Below, one piece after another: positions 10,762-22,075 of a stretch of DNA of 64,000 nt; position 1 is the stretch's first letter; every line of letters begins with the position of its first letter. The stretch is from Rhynchopus euleeides (lineage: Eukaryota > Euglenozoa > Diplonemea > Diplonemida > Diplonemidae). A program made the translations under genes and the position numbers. Below the pieces are notes generated by a model. It ran no database searches. It was given only the letters and a program-made list of their open reading frames with translations, and had not been told where the DNA came from. The stretch lies in the NCBI GenBank assembly GCA_963210315.1, contig OY723305.1:124001-188000 (forward strand). The letters run 5' to 3'.

Positions 10762-11386
10762 AAAAGCTCTTTTTTCAAGCTCTTTTTAAGGAGGATCCTT
10801 GAAATCGGTAGTGGACAGTAGCGGACAGGGCGGACATTTCCTTGTGGAAAAAGTGCCCGAAAAAAAAATTCGAAAAGGTCCCCCTTACAGAATTAGCCTT
10901 TTTTCAAAAAATCGGAAAATTTCGGACCGCAATTTGTACCCAAGAAAGTGCCGAATTTTCGGACTTGGTCCGATTTGAACGATTTCCGTGCCTCTTGCAA
11001 CCCGGGGGGCTGCTGTTTGAACGATTTTGAACGATTTTTGGCCGTGCTCGTCGCGTCCCCCGGTGAGGGGGGACGCTGTTTCGTGTTCTCCTTGCCGCAC
11101 GGAGGCATTGCCTTACGTCGCCTCTTCCTCTTTTCCTTTATGGGCGGGTTAGTCTGGCTCAGAGGGCGGGACCGTGCTGATATGCACAGTGACGACTCTC
11201 CCTTTTTTTGTTGTGCCCGCCTCCTGCCGAGTCGTGGCTGCTGCCTCTCAGACTGGGGGCGGGCGGTCGCCGACGCTGACGCGCCTGGCGGCCCGTGGAA
11301 AGTGACGTGGGTCTGGGGGTGGGGGGGGGGGGGGGGTGCTGGGGTGTCAGGCCGAAGCCCTTGACCGCTGTTGATTTTTGCAGGTT

Positions 11387-11670
11387 TCACGAGATCAGGT
11401 AGTCCTTCTCGCTGTGCTCCGTCACCCCTGCCTCAGCCAGGTAGCGTAGGGCCCCCTTGCAGTTGTGCAGCAGCAGGTTGTGCACGCTTGTGGCTGTGAG
11501 GTGGTGTCGGGCTGACGCTGTCGCGGGACAGCCGAAGAATAGGTGCTTCAGCGAGACCCCAGGTGTTTCGGGTTCTTCCGGTGGCACATGCTGGGGTGTC
11601 AGGACAGGGAATCCTGCTCGCTGTACCCGGTGATCCCTGACGCAGCCAGGAAGTGGAGAGCCTTGGAACC
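11387..11670 (-). pseudogene. two decayed LINE reverse-transcriptase C-termini
   Basis: On the minus strand 11387-11570 reads ETPGVSLKHLFFGCPATASA, a motif typical of the zinc-binding tail of LINE polyproteins (H-x-x-x-x-C-P-x-x-x-x-x-R). It continues to ALRYLAEAGVTEHSEKDYL and a stop. Immediately upstream (about 11600-11670) a second, diverged version of the same tail reads ALHFLAASGITGYSEQDSLS. No reverse transcriptase core is present. These are probably 5'-truncated LINE copies unrelated to the intact LINE at 33-41 kb. The family call rests on the short tail motif only. Confidence 0.4.
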
Positions 11671-12314
11671 CTGGTTGAGGCCTGTAACACCCGGCCTTCC
11701 TGCCACTTCTGGCATTGTGGAGTGGAGGTGGATATGGAGAAGGTTCTCTCTCCGTCCGGTCGAGCACAACCGTCCTCTCCAGCCAGGGGTCATCTACTTT
11801 CCAAACAAGGGCCAGGAACATGCTCAAACAAACTAATTGATCAGAAAATCTGGCTTGCCGTGGAATCATTGAGCAAAATTTGGGGAGTGATTGGTGCCCC
11901 ATTGCTGCGTATGACATGTCCATTTTTGACGATTTTTGGGCAGAATTTGGTGCGTGGGACCTTTCGATTTTCATAAATTTTTCGGAATTTCGTGGGGACC
12001 GGTACCCCATTTGAGGGCCAAAAATCTCATTTCCGAGGCCTGGGAATGGTCGCAGTGGCCTCAGATGTCCAAAAACGTTCAATTGACCTCTCCTCGAAAA
12101 AAAATTCGAAAGGTCCCCCCTACTGGCACCCCGGATTAGGACATGTCTCTGGGGGTGTCCGGGGCCATTTTTGGCCCATTGGGGAAAATGGGCCATTTTT
12201 CACGGTTTTTTCGGTTTTTTTGTCCGGACCGGCACCGCATTTGAGGGGCCAAAAGTGTCACTGCGCTTTGTTCGGCACTTTTTGCTTTGGTTTCTTTTTT
12301 GCGTTGACGCTTCC

Positions 12315-12580
12315 TCCTTTGCGGACAGTCTCCCCGGTAGGAAGGTTGTGCCCTCTTCGTCCCCTTGATACCTCGTTCGTTGATACCTCGTTCGTACACA
12401 GAGTACAGTCTCCCCGGTAGGAAGGTCCTGCCTCTTGGTATCCTTTGCGGACAGTCTCCCCGGTAGGAAGGTTGTGCCCTCTTCGTCCCCTTGATACCTC
12501 GTTCGTACACAGAGTACAGTCTCCCCGGTAGGAAGGTCCTGCCTCTTGGTCTCCTTGATACCCCTTGTTTTGTCTCCCTG
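12315..12580 (+). repeat. tandem repeat, about two 120-bp units
   Basis: The block CAGTCTCCCCGGTAGGAAGG followed by TTGTGCCCTCTTCGTCCCC, GATACCTCGTTCGT and TACACAGAGT occurs about twice in tandem with small internal duplications. It is preceded by a TTGCGTTGACGCTTCC block of the MITE type. It has no coding signal; the minus-strand ORF across it is a by-product of the repetition. Confidence 0.6.
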
Positions 12581-12944
12581 ATGCCGCTCCTCTTCGGTCA
12601 GTCGTAGCTTTCACTTCTACGTGTTGATGATTCTCGATATGTTGCGTTGACGCTTCCACACTCACACTCCTGCTGATGATGGTGTCGTGAGTGAGGAGCA
12701 CAAGGGCACGAACAAGCACGCGACACTTTCCGCCCACATCGAAGTGTGCTGAAAAATCTGATTTCCGAGGCCCGGGAATGGTCGCAGTGGCTTCATTTGG
12801 CCAAAAACGTTCAATTTACCCTTCTCCAAAAAAAAATTCGAAAGGGTCCCCCTACAAATCGCCGGTCTTAGGAGCAAAAAATTTGGGCGCCCAGATTTCA
12901 AAAATTTTCAAACTATTTTCTGGACCAAAAATCAAACTATTGAG

Positions 12945-13215
12945 GTCCTGGCCGGACATGTCCGGGGGGGGGTCAAAATTGGATTTCCCGAATTTCCGGG
13001 TCCGGACATGTCCGCCCGGACATCCGGACACCAGAAAATGTCCGCCCGGACATGTCCGCCCTGTCCGGGGCGGACATTTCTGGATGTCCGGATGTCCGGG
13101 CGGACATGTCCGGGCGGGAAATTCGGGAAATGTCCGGGGGGGGGGGGGGGTCAAAATTGGACCCGGACATCCGGACACCCGGATTTCCGGGTCCGGGCAT
13201 GTCCGCCCTGTCCGC
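12945..13215. repeat. TCCGGACA-rich palindromic low-complexity tract
   Basis: The tract is built of overlapping short words such as GGACATGTCC, TCCGGACA and GGGCGGACA. Both strands look alike and many small hairpins are possible. It is flanked by copies of the TTCGAAAGGGTCCCCC module (12837) and by GAATTC-rich DNA. ORFs through it are artefacts of composition. Confidence 0.6.
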
Positions 13216-13334
13216 CCTGAAATCGCCTAAGAGGCCGGGGGAAATCCAGGAAATTCGGGAAATCCAGGAATATGAAGAATCCTCCTAAGAACGTACATCC
13301 GTATGCTGTCAGGGGACCTCGTGCGTGCCCCTTT

Positions 13335-13475
13335 CAAGAATTCCTAAGAATTCTTAAGAATTCTTCAAGAATTCTTGGAAATTCTTGGAAATTCTTAAGA
13401 ATTCTTACAGGGGGGGGTCGAATAAACGTACTTAGTTGAATAGTAGTACTTAGCCGAATAGTAGTACTTATTTTT
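13335..13475 (+). repeat. AAGAATTCTT array joined to AATAAACGTACTTAG block
   Basis: A run of imperfect AAGAATTCTT words is followed by a G-run and a TCGAATAAACGTACTTAG block. The same composite occurs inverted at 24500-24630. The tail motif GAATAGTAGTACTTA recurs at 13440-13475 and again at 14120-14135. It is a dispersed repeat, not a gene. Confidence 0.5.
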
Positions 13476-14427
13476 TGGGGCTCTGGGGCACGTTGGGCCG
13501 TTGAATACAAGTACTTACTTTGCCCACCCGTTTTTTTGGGAAGTATCTCGTTTTTTTTGAGATTTTCTTTTTGGAGGACCGCCTGCCAGTGGAGGGGGCA
13601 CACAAATCCACAAACTTTGGGGCAAGGAATGGGGACAAGGTCTATTGGTGCCACTTCGGGGAACCAGGGTGCATGGGCCCCGCAAACCCGCAAGCTCATG
13701 CGGTCCAGAGGCATCAGAACCACTGCTGAAGCCCGCCGCGCATTCCCTCAGCTACGGCGTCCGCAGTCCCCACCACCACCGCCCCAGACAAAGCTCACCG
13801 TAGACCTGTGACATCCACCAACAGGGCCAATATCTTCGGCTGGTGTCGATATAGTGACGACGTCGGATGCTTTCATCTGCTCACGGAATGCCTCAAGAGG
13901 ATGGGCCACAGCCAGGCGCTCCCCGGCCTTCCTTCAACGAAGTGATCTGGGCCAGGGCACGCAGCAGTGACCAGCGCGCCCCTGGTGGACCAAATAGCCC
14001 CGCAGAGCCCCTGCAAACAGTGTTTTTAGGAAAAGTTGAATAGACGTACTACGTACGTCTATTCGCTCGCAACGTATTTTATACTTTTTTGGCGAGGTCG
14101 ATTTAGGCCCGCCCGTTCGCCGAATAGTAGTACTTAGACTTCACCGACACCCCCCCCCCCCCATTCCGACCCCGGGCCTGTCATCGCGACTGCTGTGTTC
14201 CATTTCTGGACTCTGAGAACAACAAAGAAAATATAGAGAGACCTTTGTGCGCCAAGGCGGGCAAAATCTGATGTACACGTAGATCTGCTTGTAGTATCTG
14301 TTGCCGAAGCGCCCACAATATTTTTGACACTGACACGAGTCGGCCTCCTGCAGTGAAAACAGTTAAAATCGGCCACTGGGGACCAGGAAATGTAGACCTC
14401 AATCAGAAATGCAGAGAAGTGAGGAAA
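13476..14427. other. repeat-flanked spacer with a perfect hairpin
   Basis: The interval is bounded by direct copies of GAATAGTAGTACTTA (13440-13475 and 14120-14135). A palindrome at 14038-14064 has 12-bp perfect arms (GAATAGACGTAC and GTACGTCTATTC) around a 3-bp loop. No ORF shows a domain. It is probably a remnant mobile element. Confidence 0.4.
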
Positions 14428-14612
14428 AGCGCCCTATCACTTCACAGCTACAACCGCTCTGATAAATTTCCTTTTGTTTGTTGCGTTGACGCTTCTACAC
14501 ACAAAACCCTGAACTTGATCACACCCTGAGCCTGATGAAGGGTGGGGTTAGTGTATAGAGCACGTTTGGTTGTAGCTGTGGTGGGGCGCTTTCCGCTCAC
14601 ACGAGTGTGCTT
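14428..14612 (+). mobile_element. MITE, complete copy
   Basis: The element is about 165-185 bp with imperfect ~25-bp terminal inverted repeats: AAAGCGCCCTATCACTTCAC on the left, and GTTGTAGCTGTGGTGGGGCG then CTTT on the right. Its core has TTGTTGCGTTGACGCTTCTA and CTGATGAAGGGTGGGGTTAG. A conserved CGCTCACACGAGTGTGC lies beyond the right repeat. Other copies are at 190 (half), 9611 (half), 42795 (inverted), 43105 (inverted) and 43557 (complete). It has no coding capacity. The transposase that mobilises it is unknown, and no clear target duplication was seen. Confidence 0.65.
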
Positions 14613-14907
14613 AAAAAACGAAGTACCCCCCCCCCTCACAACCCTGTTTTGTCAAGTCGGGACACGCACTGGCCAGCACCGCTTATGTATAAGCGGAGCC
14701 CTGATTGAGCGTGGGTTTGCGCGGATTATTTGTGTCTCTGCTTTTACAAGCAGCACGTTTTCTGCGGAAGCCCCGGCTCACCCTGAAAACAAAAAAAATG
14801 TTGGGTGTCGAAATAGAGTCAAAAAGAGAAGCTGCCTGTCAAGGCGAGCCTGTCCGCACGGAGCGGGTGTAACGTGTAACGTGTAACTCGCGGTTCATTT
14901 CTGGGGG

Positions 14908-17564
14908 CTAGATTCCCTCCTCTGGGAGGGCAGCTAGGACAGCCAGCGCATCCTCCATCGTGCGGACCGCGGAAAGGTCAGTCACTTCGCGACTGTCATC
15001 CCCGATCTCGTCCTCCGATTCGTAGTCCTCGCACGGTACACCGGGGAACCCCCTCCGGAGGGATTTCTTCTTCGCGACGACCAGACCTCCGAGGTCCTGG
15101 TTCGTCGCGCAGAAGAGCACCTGCGACTTGCGATGGGGGGTCATCGCATCCCGTCCGTGCAGCGTTGACTTCGCGACACTCAGCACGGAGTCCGGTGCAG
15201 TTGTCGCGGGGGGGAGATGGATGGCCGCGAAGGCCTTCTCCGCCAGAGACATCAACGGCGTGCGGTCTGACTCGGTGATGTCGGGGGCAGGCAGCTTCCC
15301 CCGCCAGAACAGCTCGGCCCCCTTCTTCCCCTTCTCCCCCTTCTCCGATTCGGCCTCCGCGGCGACGAGATACGCCTGCCACTCCTCCTCCGACAGGCAG
15401 AACGGCAGGCTCAGCTGCAGCTCGGGGACCGTCAATTCAGTCCCCGTGGCCCGGAGCATCTGGAACTGTGTGGGGCACAGGTGGCGGATCGCCTTCCAGG
15501 TCACGAAGCCACTGTCAGGAGCGTTCCACCTGTGAGGAGGGATCAAGGGCACACCTACATGGCATACCGGTTGACCATCGCGTCAGCAAGAGGCTGCGCG
15601 ATCTTCCCGACAGCGTCGTCGGGCTCGGAGGCCAGCTTCTCCAGCGCCTGCTGGCACGCCCGCACCCCGCGGTACACGAAAACGCCCCCCCCGTGCTGGG
15701 TGTTTATAACGGACCCAATAAGGGTCCGGAAGGCGGTCGCGACCTTCAGGGTCGCAGAGAACTGCATCTGCAGGTTCTGCTTCCCCTCCTGGTGCAGCAA
15801 ACGCCCCAGCTTCTTCATTGAAACCGGGACGTCGGCCCGCTTCAGCTCCCGAGCGACCCAGATGTACAACACCTGGAATCGCTCGTTCAAGTGCTCGTAT
15901 ATGTCGAGCCGAGCTGCGAAACGAGTGGCGGAGGGGAGGGGACACCTCTTCACAGAGGGGGCGTTTTCCGGGACCTCAACTGCAGCCTTCTTTGCCTTCT
16001 TCACGATGTCAAGGAGATCAGCGAGTGATGTAGCCAAAGCGATGGTAGCCGAGAATGCCGGGAGCGTCTTTTCGAACCTCGGGCGTAACTGGCCCGCCTG
16101 GTATGCGTCTTCTTCAGGACCAGCGCAGAAGGCAGCAGCCGCATTCACTGCAGTCTCGAGCTCTTCAACCCCGGCCGCAGTAAGGCCGGCGAGGTCCTTC
16201 TGGGCTTCGATCCAGCGGGTGTGCCTCTTTTTGTTCTGGGCCCCCTTCAGAAGAGTGTCGACCAGTTTACTGATCATGATGGGGGGCCAGGACATGTTGT
16301 AGAGCTCTTTCTCCCACTCTGTGCCTGCATTCATGCAGATGTGTGCCGCACAGGGCAGGAAGATTATCTTCAGGCGGTTCGACAGATCAGTGGCCGCAGG
16401 GCCATCGGCACCGCCTCTGTCCGACCTCACACAGACTGGGTCACACAAGTTGTACGTGGTGATGGCAGCCTCGACAGCTTCACGAACCATCACCGCCGTT
16501 GTTTTTGCGCTCGGGAAGAACACCGGGGGGAGTGCAACACTTGCTCTGGCGTTCTGAATCACCAGGATGCAGACAGACTCGTTCTGCACGGTGCCGCAGT
16601 CGTGCATGACCCAGTAGGGCCCGGACCCAAAGGTTTCCGTGATGTACTTCGCCCCCACGTCCATCAGGGCGTTCAGCGTGCTGTGCAGCAGCCGGGAGCA
16701 GTTTGGGGGGGTCGTGGGGAGTTGGCAGCCTGACAGGCATTCCAGTGCGGTTTGCATCTGGTTCGCAGGGATGCCTGCATAGGCCATCGCGAGGCCGATG
16801 GCCTGCTCAGCCTCAGGGCCGACCTGTTGCGCAATCGCACTCTGTTGAACTGCAGCCTTCTGCACGTTCTTCAGGTTCCTTTCATGCAGATTCGTGGAAA
16901 AGTGCTTAGACATGTCCGATGGCTGGGCCTGCGGCTTCCACACTCTTTTGCAAGGCCTGCAAATAATGGCCTGCTGTGCGGAAGGGAACGACTTCACCAG
17001 GTCGCCGTGTCCCTTGTACCCAAGGCACTCACCTAGGGGTACCAGCTCCGCGTCTGGGCAGTCCTTGAGGAAAGGCTGCAGGTGACTCATGTCAACCACC
17101 TCCTTCTCTCCTGCATCCTCGGTCTTCGGGCATGCTGCCGCGAGCAGAGCTGCTGAGAGCTCATCCTGCTCTTTCCGTGCCTCCCCCTTCTTCCGGCCCT
17201 TCTTGATGGGGGGCGCATCTGCTGCCTCTGACGGGCTGGCTGAGGTCCCTGTCGCAGACCCGAGGCGCTTTTTCGCGGCGAGACGCTTTTTCACGGTCGC
17301 TACAGCCATGGCCGTGACCAATTCGGGCTTGGTGCCCTTAAATTTTCCCGTGAAAAGCTTCTCCTTCTCAGCATACTTCTCCAGGTCTGGCTTGGTCTTA
17401 AATTTATCACTGCGAAAAAAAATTTCCTCCTGATTCTGCTGAGAGAGGAAGGCATCGGTCTTCTCCAGCTCCAGCTCCAGCTCTCCATCACCTTCTTCCG
17501 CCTCCATCTCGTCAGCATCGTCGTCCAGCATCTCTTGCCACTGCGCCGGCGTGAGGGTTGGCAT
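14908..17564 (-). CDS. hAT-type transposase, split by a frameshift or 29-nt intron
   Basis: The first frame (17564-15555, 669 codons from an ATG) has an acidic N-terminus. It then carries a BED-type C-x2-C...H-x5-H finger (CRPCKRVWKP then HFSTNLH) and a core block with VRSDRGGADGPAATDLSNRL and LPCAAHICMNAGTEWE, as in hAT and DUF659 transposases. The second frame (to 14908) supplies the C-terminal hAT dimerisation region (PLMSLAEKAFAAIHLPP then SVLSVAKSTL). The frames join at about 15558-15530, where the bases start GTAGGT and end CACAG. Removing those 29 nt restores one reading frame of about 875 residues. Either this is an extremely short intron, or the gene carries a frameshift and is dead. 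hAT transposases cut and paste DNA by an RNase H-like fold; matching terminal repeats were not located. Confidence 0.7.
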
Positions 17565-18960
17565 GTTGCTGTGTCTTGTCCCCTGGCCGGTGGTGTTTCG
17601 GGGGTGGGGAGGGGGGCGAGGGGAGAGGGGCGAGGGGGGCGGCGAAGGGGGTCGGCGGACGGTCGCAAACCCAGTGGATTCCCCATTTCCTGAGATTGGG
17701 GGTATGGAAAAGTCGGTGAAAAAAAATGAGAAAAAATGAGAAAAAATCGGCCGAAATTTGCTGTTTTTCGCTTAAAAAAGAGTGTGGGGAGTTGGGTCCA
17801 GTTTAGCAAAGTGAGCTTATTTTTCGAAAATTGAAAAATTGGGGACACCAAAAGTCCCCAAACAAGTCTTCGACTTGGCGCGCAGAGTGATTTTTTTTGG
17901 TGAAAAAATGCCCCAAAAATTGTCGGGTCAAAAGTTGCTGTTGAAGACGGTGCAAGATCTCTGCAGGCTGGGTGGGCGCTACGCTGACGGACAACGACAA
18001 GCCGGAGGCTGCGACTGTGAAGAATCCAAAGAACGGCCCGGGTCCTCCTCGAGATGGCGGTGCTGGCCCCTGTTCCCACCGGTGTGACACGGGGCATTCC
18101 GGGACGCGATAGCGCTGCTGCACGGATGCCAACGAGGAGGGCCACTCCGAACCCTGAACACCCCGCCAGACCTGCTTGTTACATCACAAACAGCAGACCC
18201 AGAGTGGAGTGCCTCGCCCCGGTAAACTCAAACCCTGCCAGATTGACGAGGCCACCACCTCCTGGCACTGCCTGCCCGTGCACGACAGGAACGGGTGACC
18301 TGCAGGTCGTCGTGAGCAGGACCATGGCAAACCACTCGAACCTGTGTGGGGTACGGCTGCTACCGCAACTCGTCATGTGCGGTGTGCAGCGGGTGCGGGT
18401 GCGCCACGACCGGGTGGTGCGTACTCCTCCAGGAGAAGTGGGCGAGCTCATTCCCGCAAACGCCTGAGTCGGGGATGAACTACCTCCTTCAAAAAGCATC
18501 GGAGCACATTGGTGGTCGTGGCGTCAGGGAAACCGACCGTCCTGATGAGAATACGGTAAGTGATGAGAGGATGTCGGCGCCGTTTGCCCACGTCGTCAAC
18601 TGTGGGGAGAGTCTGTCGGAGGCGAGGCGGGGAGGGCCGCGACACAACACGGGAACCGGGTCGCAATTGAAAAAGGGGGACCGGTTCGCGTGTGGAGGGG
18701 GGGTGCGGGGGGGAGGCCCGGCAGGCCAAAGGACCGATGCGCCACAAACCCGCGACCGACGCACCAGACATGTGTGGGAAGGGGGGGTGCGGGGGGGAAC
18801 AGGATCCCAGACAACAGGACAGACCAGCCAGGACCTCAGCTGCACGAGTCTTTGTCACGTGGGCTTGACATCAGGTAAAAGGCCATTGCTACCAACCTGA
18901 GAGCAGATAGTGGCCTGGTCTCGGTGACAGCACACGGAAGACTTGCTCTCAACGCGGCAT
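17565..18960. other. low-complexity spacer, no supported gene
   Basis: Poly-A/T-rich modules (GAAAAAAAATGAGAAAAAAT, GAGTGTGGGGAGTTGGG) at 17700-17830 recur in diverged form at 19205-19290. At 18000-18115 a plus-strand frame contains CSHRCDTGH, a fragment resembling a zinc knuckle, but it is too short to call. Other ORFs overlap and look like composition effects. Confidence 0.4.
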
Positions 18961-18969
18961 GCGGGTCAC

Positions 18970-19205
18970 AGAAGTCAGAGCGTGGAGGCAGGCCGAAAAA
19001 AAAAATTTTTTTTCGGCCAAAAAAATTTTTTTTTCGACATGTCGAAAATCCGGCCACCGTGGGGCAGCAGCCTGGACTGGTGGCCACCCCAACCAAAAAA
19101 AATCGAAAAAAAATCCGAAAAAAATCCGAAAAATATCGGTGTGGCACCCCAGAGGGCCCGATTTTCGGTTTAGTCGGCCGAAAAAAAAAATTTTTTTTTG
19201 GGGGC
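18970..19205 (+). repeat. dispersed repeat with GGCCGAAAAAA/TTTTTTCGGCC ends, copy 1
   Basis: The block contains CGACATGTCGAAAATCCGGC, a GGGGCAGCAGCCTGGACTGG core, a run of AAAAAATCCG units and a GGTGTGGCACCCCAGAGGGC tail. It is nearly identical in sequence and orientation to 23410-23670; the two copies differ mainly in AAAAAATCCG number. A/T runs with GGCC caps form inverted repeats at both ends. Confidence 0.65.
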
Positions 19206-19759
19206 CCTCGCTACCGAGTGAGAAAAAGTGAGAAAAAATGAGCGGAAAAACGCCCAAAAAAAGAGTGTGGGGAGTTGGGGGGTCCCTAGCCTGGGGAGCG
19301 TATTTGGACCCCGATTCTCGAAAAAGACGATCTCGGTGTGGCTCAGATCGAAGGGTTGACTCACAACATGGCGATTTGGTGCAAATTTCAGAGAAAATCC
19401 CACGTGCTACTGCGAACGACGAGACTCGGACGTCCCTGGGGAGGGAACCCCCTGGTCCCACGCATGCAGGTGTGTGGTCCGAAGAGCCAGTGGTACGGCT
19501 GGCCGACACCACAAGTGCAGCTCGTGGCGGTCGGACACAGGAGGCCAGCAGGGGCGCAGTACCGGAGGCACGTGCAGGGGCCCCTTGGTGGGTGGGTCAA
19601 GGCAATCAGTCACGGCGCAACGTGTTCCAGGCGGGCGAGGCTGTCATGGCGTTCGGCACTAACCTTCACCAGGTTTTTGGTTCCCCACACGGCCGCGACA
19701 CCCTCTTCGTCTAGAGTGGGTCCGCGACTCGGAGTACAGAGCCGATCCACCCGCACCGA

Positions 19760-20265
19760 TGTCCAACACCGCCGACTCCGGGCCACCCTCCAAATCCGCC
19801 CGTAGAGGGGCGCTGGAGGACGGCCCGGAGGTCATCGACGCGCTACCTTCACCCCCCTCGCGGTCGGCTTCATGGAGAAGCTGGTGAAGGCGATGGCGGG
19901 GGTGCGGACACCAAGGCCAATGTGGGACATCGGTGCAGGAGACGGTTCCCGCTGCACGGGGAGGCGAAGTGTATTAAGGGACAACGTCGGAGGGGCTGAT
20001 CCCCGAGGCGATGGTGCGCCTGGTCAGAAGCGAGCTGAGCGGCGTGGTAGGCCCACCCCGCGCTCACGGAGGCACGGAGCAGGAAGGAGGCACGGGGGAC
20101 GGCTACGACGCGAGTACAGCAGGCCGCGAAGCAGGATGGTATCCGTCGTCTACGGGAGAAGCTGCGCCGCCTCAACAGGGAGGCCCACAACGGGGGCCCT
20201 CGCCGAGTGATAAAAAGTGAGAAGTCAGCCATGTTTGGCTGAAAACTGACGACTCGTGACTCACA
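19760..20265 (+). pseudogene. decayed ORF, function unknown
   Basis: Coding-like fragments appear in different frames. One is an ATG-led MSNTADSGPPSKSARRGALE near 19760. A second near 19868 reads GFMEKLVKAMAGVRT. A third near 20100-20240 ends QDGIRRLREKLRRLNREAHN with a basic tail and stop. The last resembles the coiled-coil style of the ORF at 53131. The frames do not connect without several shifts, so I treat this as a possible remnant of a transposon accessory gene. Confidence 0.25.
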
Positions 20266-20389
20266 GTGACTCGGCGCGAGGACCCCCAACGTCCCACGAC
20301 GCACTGTGGTTCCGGGTTGCTATGGCCCACGCTTACCAGGACAACCGACCGGCAGGGGATGTCCTGTCAATCCCCCCCGGGACATTGGT

Positions 20390-20765
20390 GTACTTGGTGG
20401 ATTCCCCCCACGAACGCCTTTAGTCGAGTGGCTTCGCCACGGTCAGGGAGACTTGGAATAGGGAGGAGCGCGCGCGAGGTTTTTGTTGCTGCTTGGTTGC
20501 TGTTGTTTGCTGTGTTGTTTCTCATCACTGTTGCTGCATAGTGCAGTTTCCGCCACGTGCGTTGCACGGTTGGACGGGGGCGCGACCACCACCACCCTTC
20601 ATCAGGAAATCGGGTTGTGTGTGCGTTGGTGATCGGCCCCTCTCGCAGATCTTGACTAGTCAGGCTGGCCCCCCTCCCCTCTCCGGCCCTCTGGGCAAAC
20701 TATTGCTTTGTTGTGCTTCTCGCGTCGCGCGAAGATACTTGCTCCACACTATTCACTAAATCTCC
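20390..20765 (+). mobile_element. internally deleted copy of the 21216-22075 unit
   Basis: The sequence from TTTAGTCGAGTGGCTTCGCC to CACTATTCACTAAATCTCC matches the unit at 21216-22075 at both ends but lacks about 490 bp in the middle. In the full unit the missing segment is bounded by two copies of CGGCCCCTCTCGC (near 21443 and 21938). The short copy has just one, at 20634. This is the signature of a deletion between direct repeats, and it removes most of the small gene. Both units are embedded in the 41-bp satellite. Confidence 0.7.
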
Positions 20766-21215
20766 GATTCCCCCCGATTCCCCCCAGCACATTCGTGTAC
20801 TTGGCGGATTCCCCCCGATTCCCCCCAGTACATAGTCATACTTGGCGGATTCCCCCCGATTGCCCCCAGCGCATAGTCATGCTTGGCGGATTCCCCCCGA
20901 TTCCCCCCAGAACATAGTCAGGCTTGGCGGATTTCCCCCGATTCCCCCCAGTACATTCGTGTACTTGGCGGATTCCCCCCGATTCCCCCCAGTACATTGT
21001 CGTACTTGGACGATTCCCCCCGATTTCCCCCAGTACATTGTCATACTTGGACGATTCCCCCCGATTCCCCCCAGTACATTGTCGTACTTGGACGATTCCC
21101 CCCGATTTCCCCCAGTACATTGTCATACTTGGACGATTCCCCCCGATTCCCCCCAGTACATTGTCGTACTTGGACGATTCCCCCCAGTACATTGTCGTAC
21201 TTGGACGATTCCCCC
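20755..21215 (+). repeat. 41-bp G-run satellite, array 1 (C-rich strand on top)
   Basis: About 11 monomers of 41 bp. On the opposite strand each unit reads TCCAAGTACGACAATGTACT followed by two G6 runs separated by AATC. The first monomers are diverged (GGCGGATT, AGCACATTCG), the later ones homogeneous. The array is the inverse of the array at 22138-23150. Because 41 is not a multiple of three and the unit lacks stops, all frames stay open and produce false ORFs. Confidence 0.9.
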
Positions 21216-22075
21216 TACGAACGACTTTAGTCGAGTGGCTTCGCCACGGTAAGGGAGATTTAGAATAGGGAGGAGCGGCGCGCGCGAGGTTTCTGTTGCT
21301 GTTTGCTTGCTGTTTTTGCTGTGTTGTTTCTCATCACTGTTGCTGCATAGTGCAGTTTCCGCCACGTGCGTTGCACGGTTGGACGGGGGCGCGACCACCA
21401 CCACCCTTCATCAGGACATCGGGTTGTGTGTGCGTTGGTGCTCGGCCCCTCTCGCCTTTTAAACACCCGCACACACACACAACAATGACAGAGTGCAAGA
21501 CTCTGGCCGAGCTGGAGGCGCACCTGGAGGGGGGGAAAGGGCAGTCGTACGACTGGTCCCCCCCGACCGCGCAGCTCGCGGCGGTGAACGTCGACGTGGT
21601 GCAGGCGGGCCTCGTCCGGCAGAAGGTGCCGTACCCCGCCCTCCTCGGCACCCTGAGGAGCTTGCTCGCGGAGGCTGCGACGAAGAACATCGCGCAGGAC
21701 CGCATCCTCCCGTCGGCCCTGGACGCGCTCGTCCAGGGGGTCGGCGACTGGTCGGGGATCGCGCTGGTGAGGCTGCTGGCGACGGTGCAGCTGTGCACGG
21801 GGCGGCTGGGGCAGGTGGAGTCGGTGGCGCGCCTCCGCGGGGAGTCCACGGCCCCGGTGGCCTCCTCCTCGGTGGCCCCCCAGCAGCCGGCGGCGGGTGG
21901 GGGCATGGGCGAGGTGATCGCCCTGATGCACCAGCAGCGGCCCCTCTCGCAGATCTTGACTAGGCAGGCTGTCCCCCCTCCCCTCTCCGGCCCTCTGGGC
22001 AAATTATTGCTTTGTTGTGCTTCTCGCGTCGCGCGAAGATACTTGCTCCGCACTATTCACTAAATCTCCCGATTC
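21216..22075 (+). mobile_element. repeat unit carrying a small gene, between opposed satellite arrays
   Basis: A unit of about 860 bp starts ACGAACGACTTTAGTCGAGT and ends CACTATTCACTAAATCTCC. It occurs twice (complete here, deleted at 20390), and each time it directly abuts 41-bp satellite. The region upstream of the gene holds a CTTTTAAAC TATA-like box about 25 bp before ACACACACAACAATG. Whether the unit is itself mobile or was copied with the satellite is unknown. Confidence 0.5.
21485..22063 (+). CDS. small Ala-rich protein of unknown function (192 aa)
   Basis: The ORF starts at the ATG at 21485 within a good context (CACAACAATGACAG), 25-30 bp after a TTTTAAA box. The protein begins MTECKTLAELEAHLEGGKGQ and is mostly predicted helix, with a Pro/Ala linker near residue 130. 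The last ~50 residues fall in a segment also present in the deleted copy at 20390. Strong third-position GC over the first 145 codons supports coding there; the end of the protein is less certain. No family recognised. It sits alone between two opposed satellite arrays. Confidence 0.55.
   Translation: MTECKTLAELEAHLEGGKGQSYDWSPPTAQLAAVNVDVVQAGLVRQKVPYPALLGTLRSLLAEAATKNIAQDRILPSALDALVQGVGDWSGIALVRLLATVQLCTGRLGQVESVARLRGESTAPVASSSVAPQQPAAGGGMGEVIALMHQQRPLSQILTRQAVPPPLSGPLGKLLLCCASRVARRYLLRTIH

Noticed and set aside
15128-16740. Plus-strand ORFs opposite the transposase
   Set aside because: Antisense shadows of the hAT transposase; no domain recognised.
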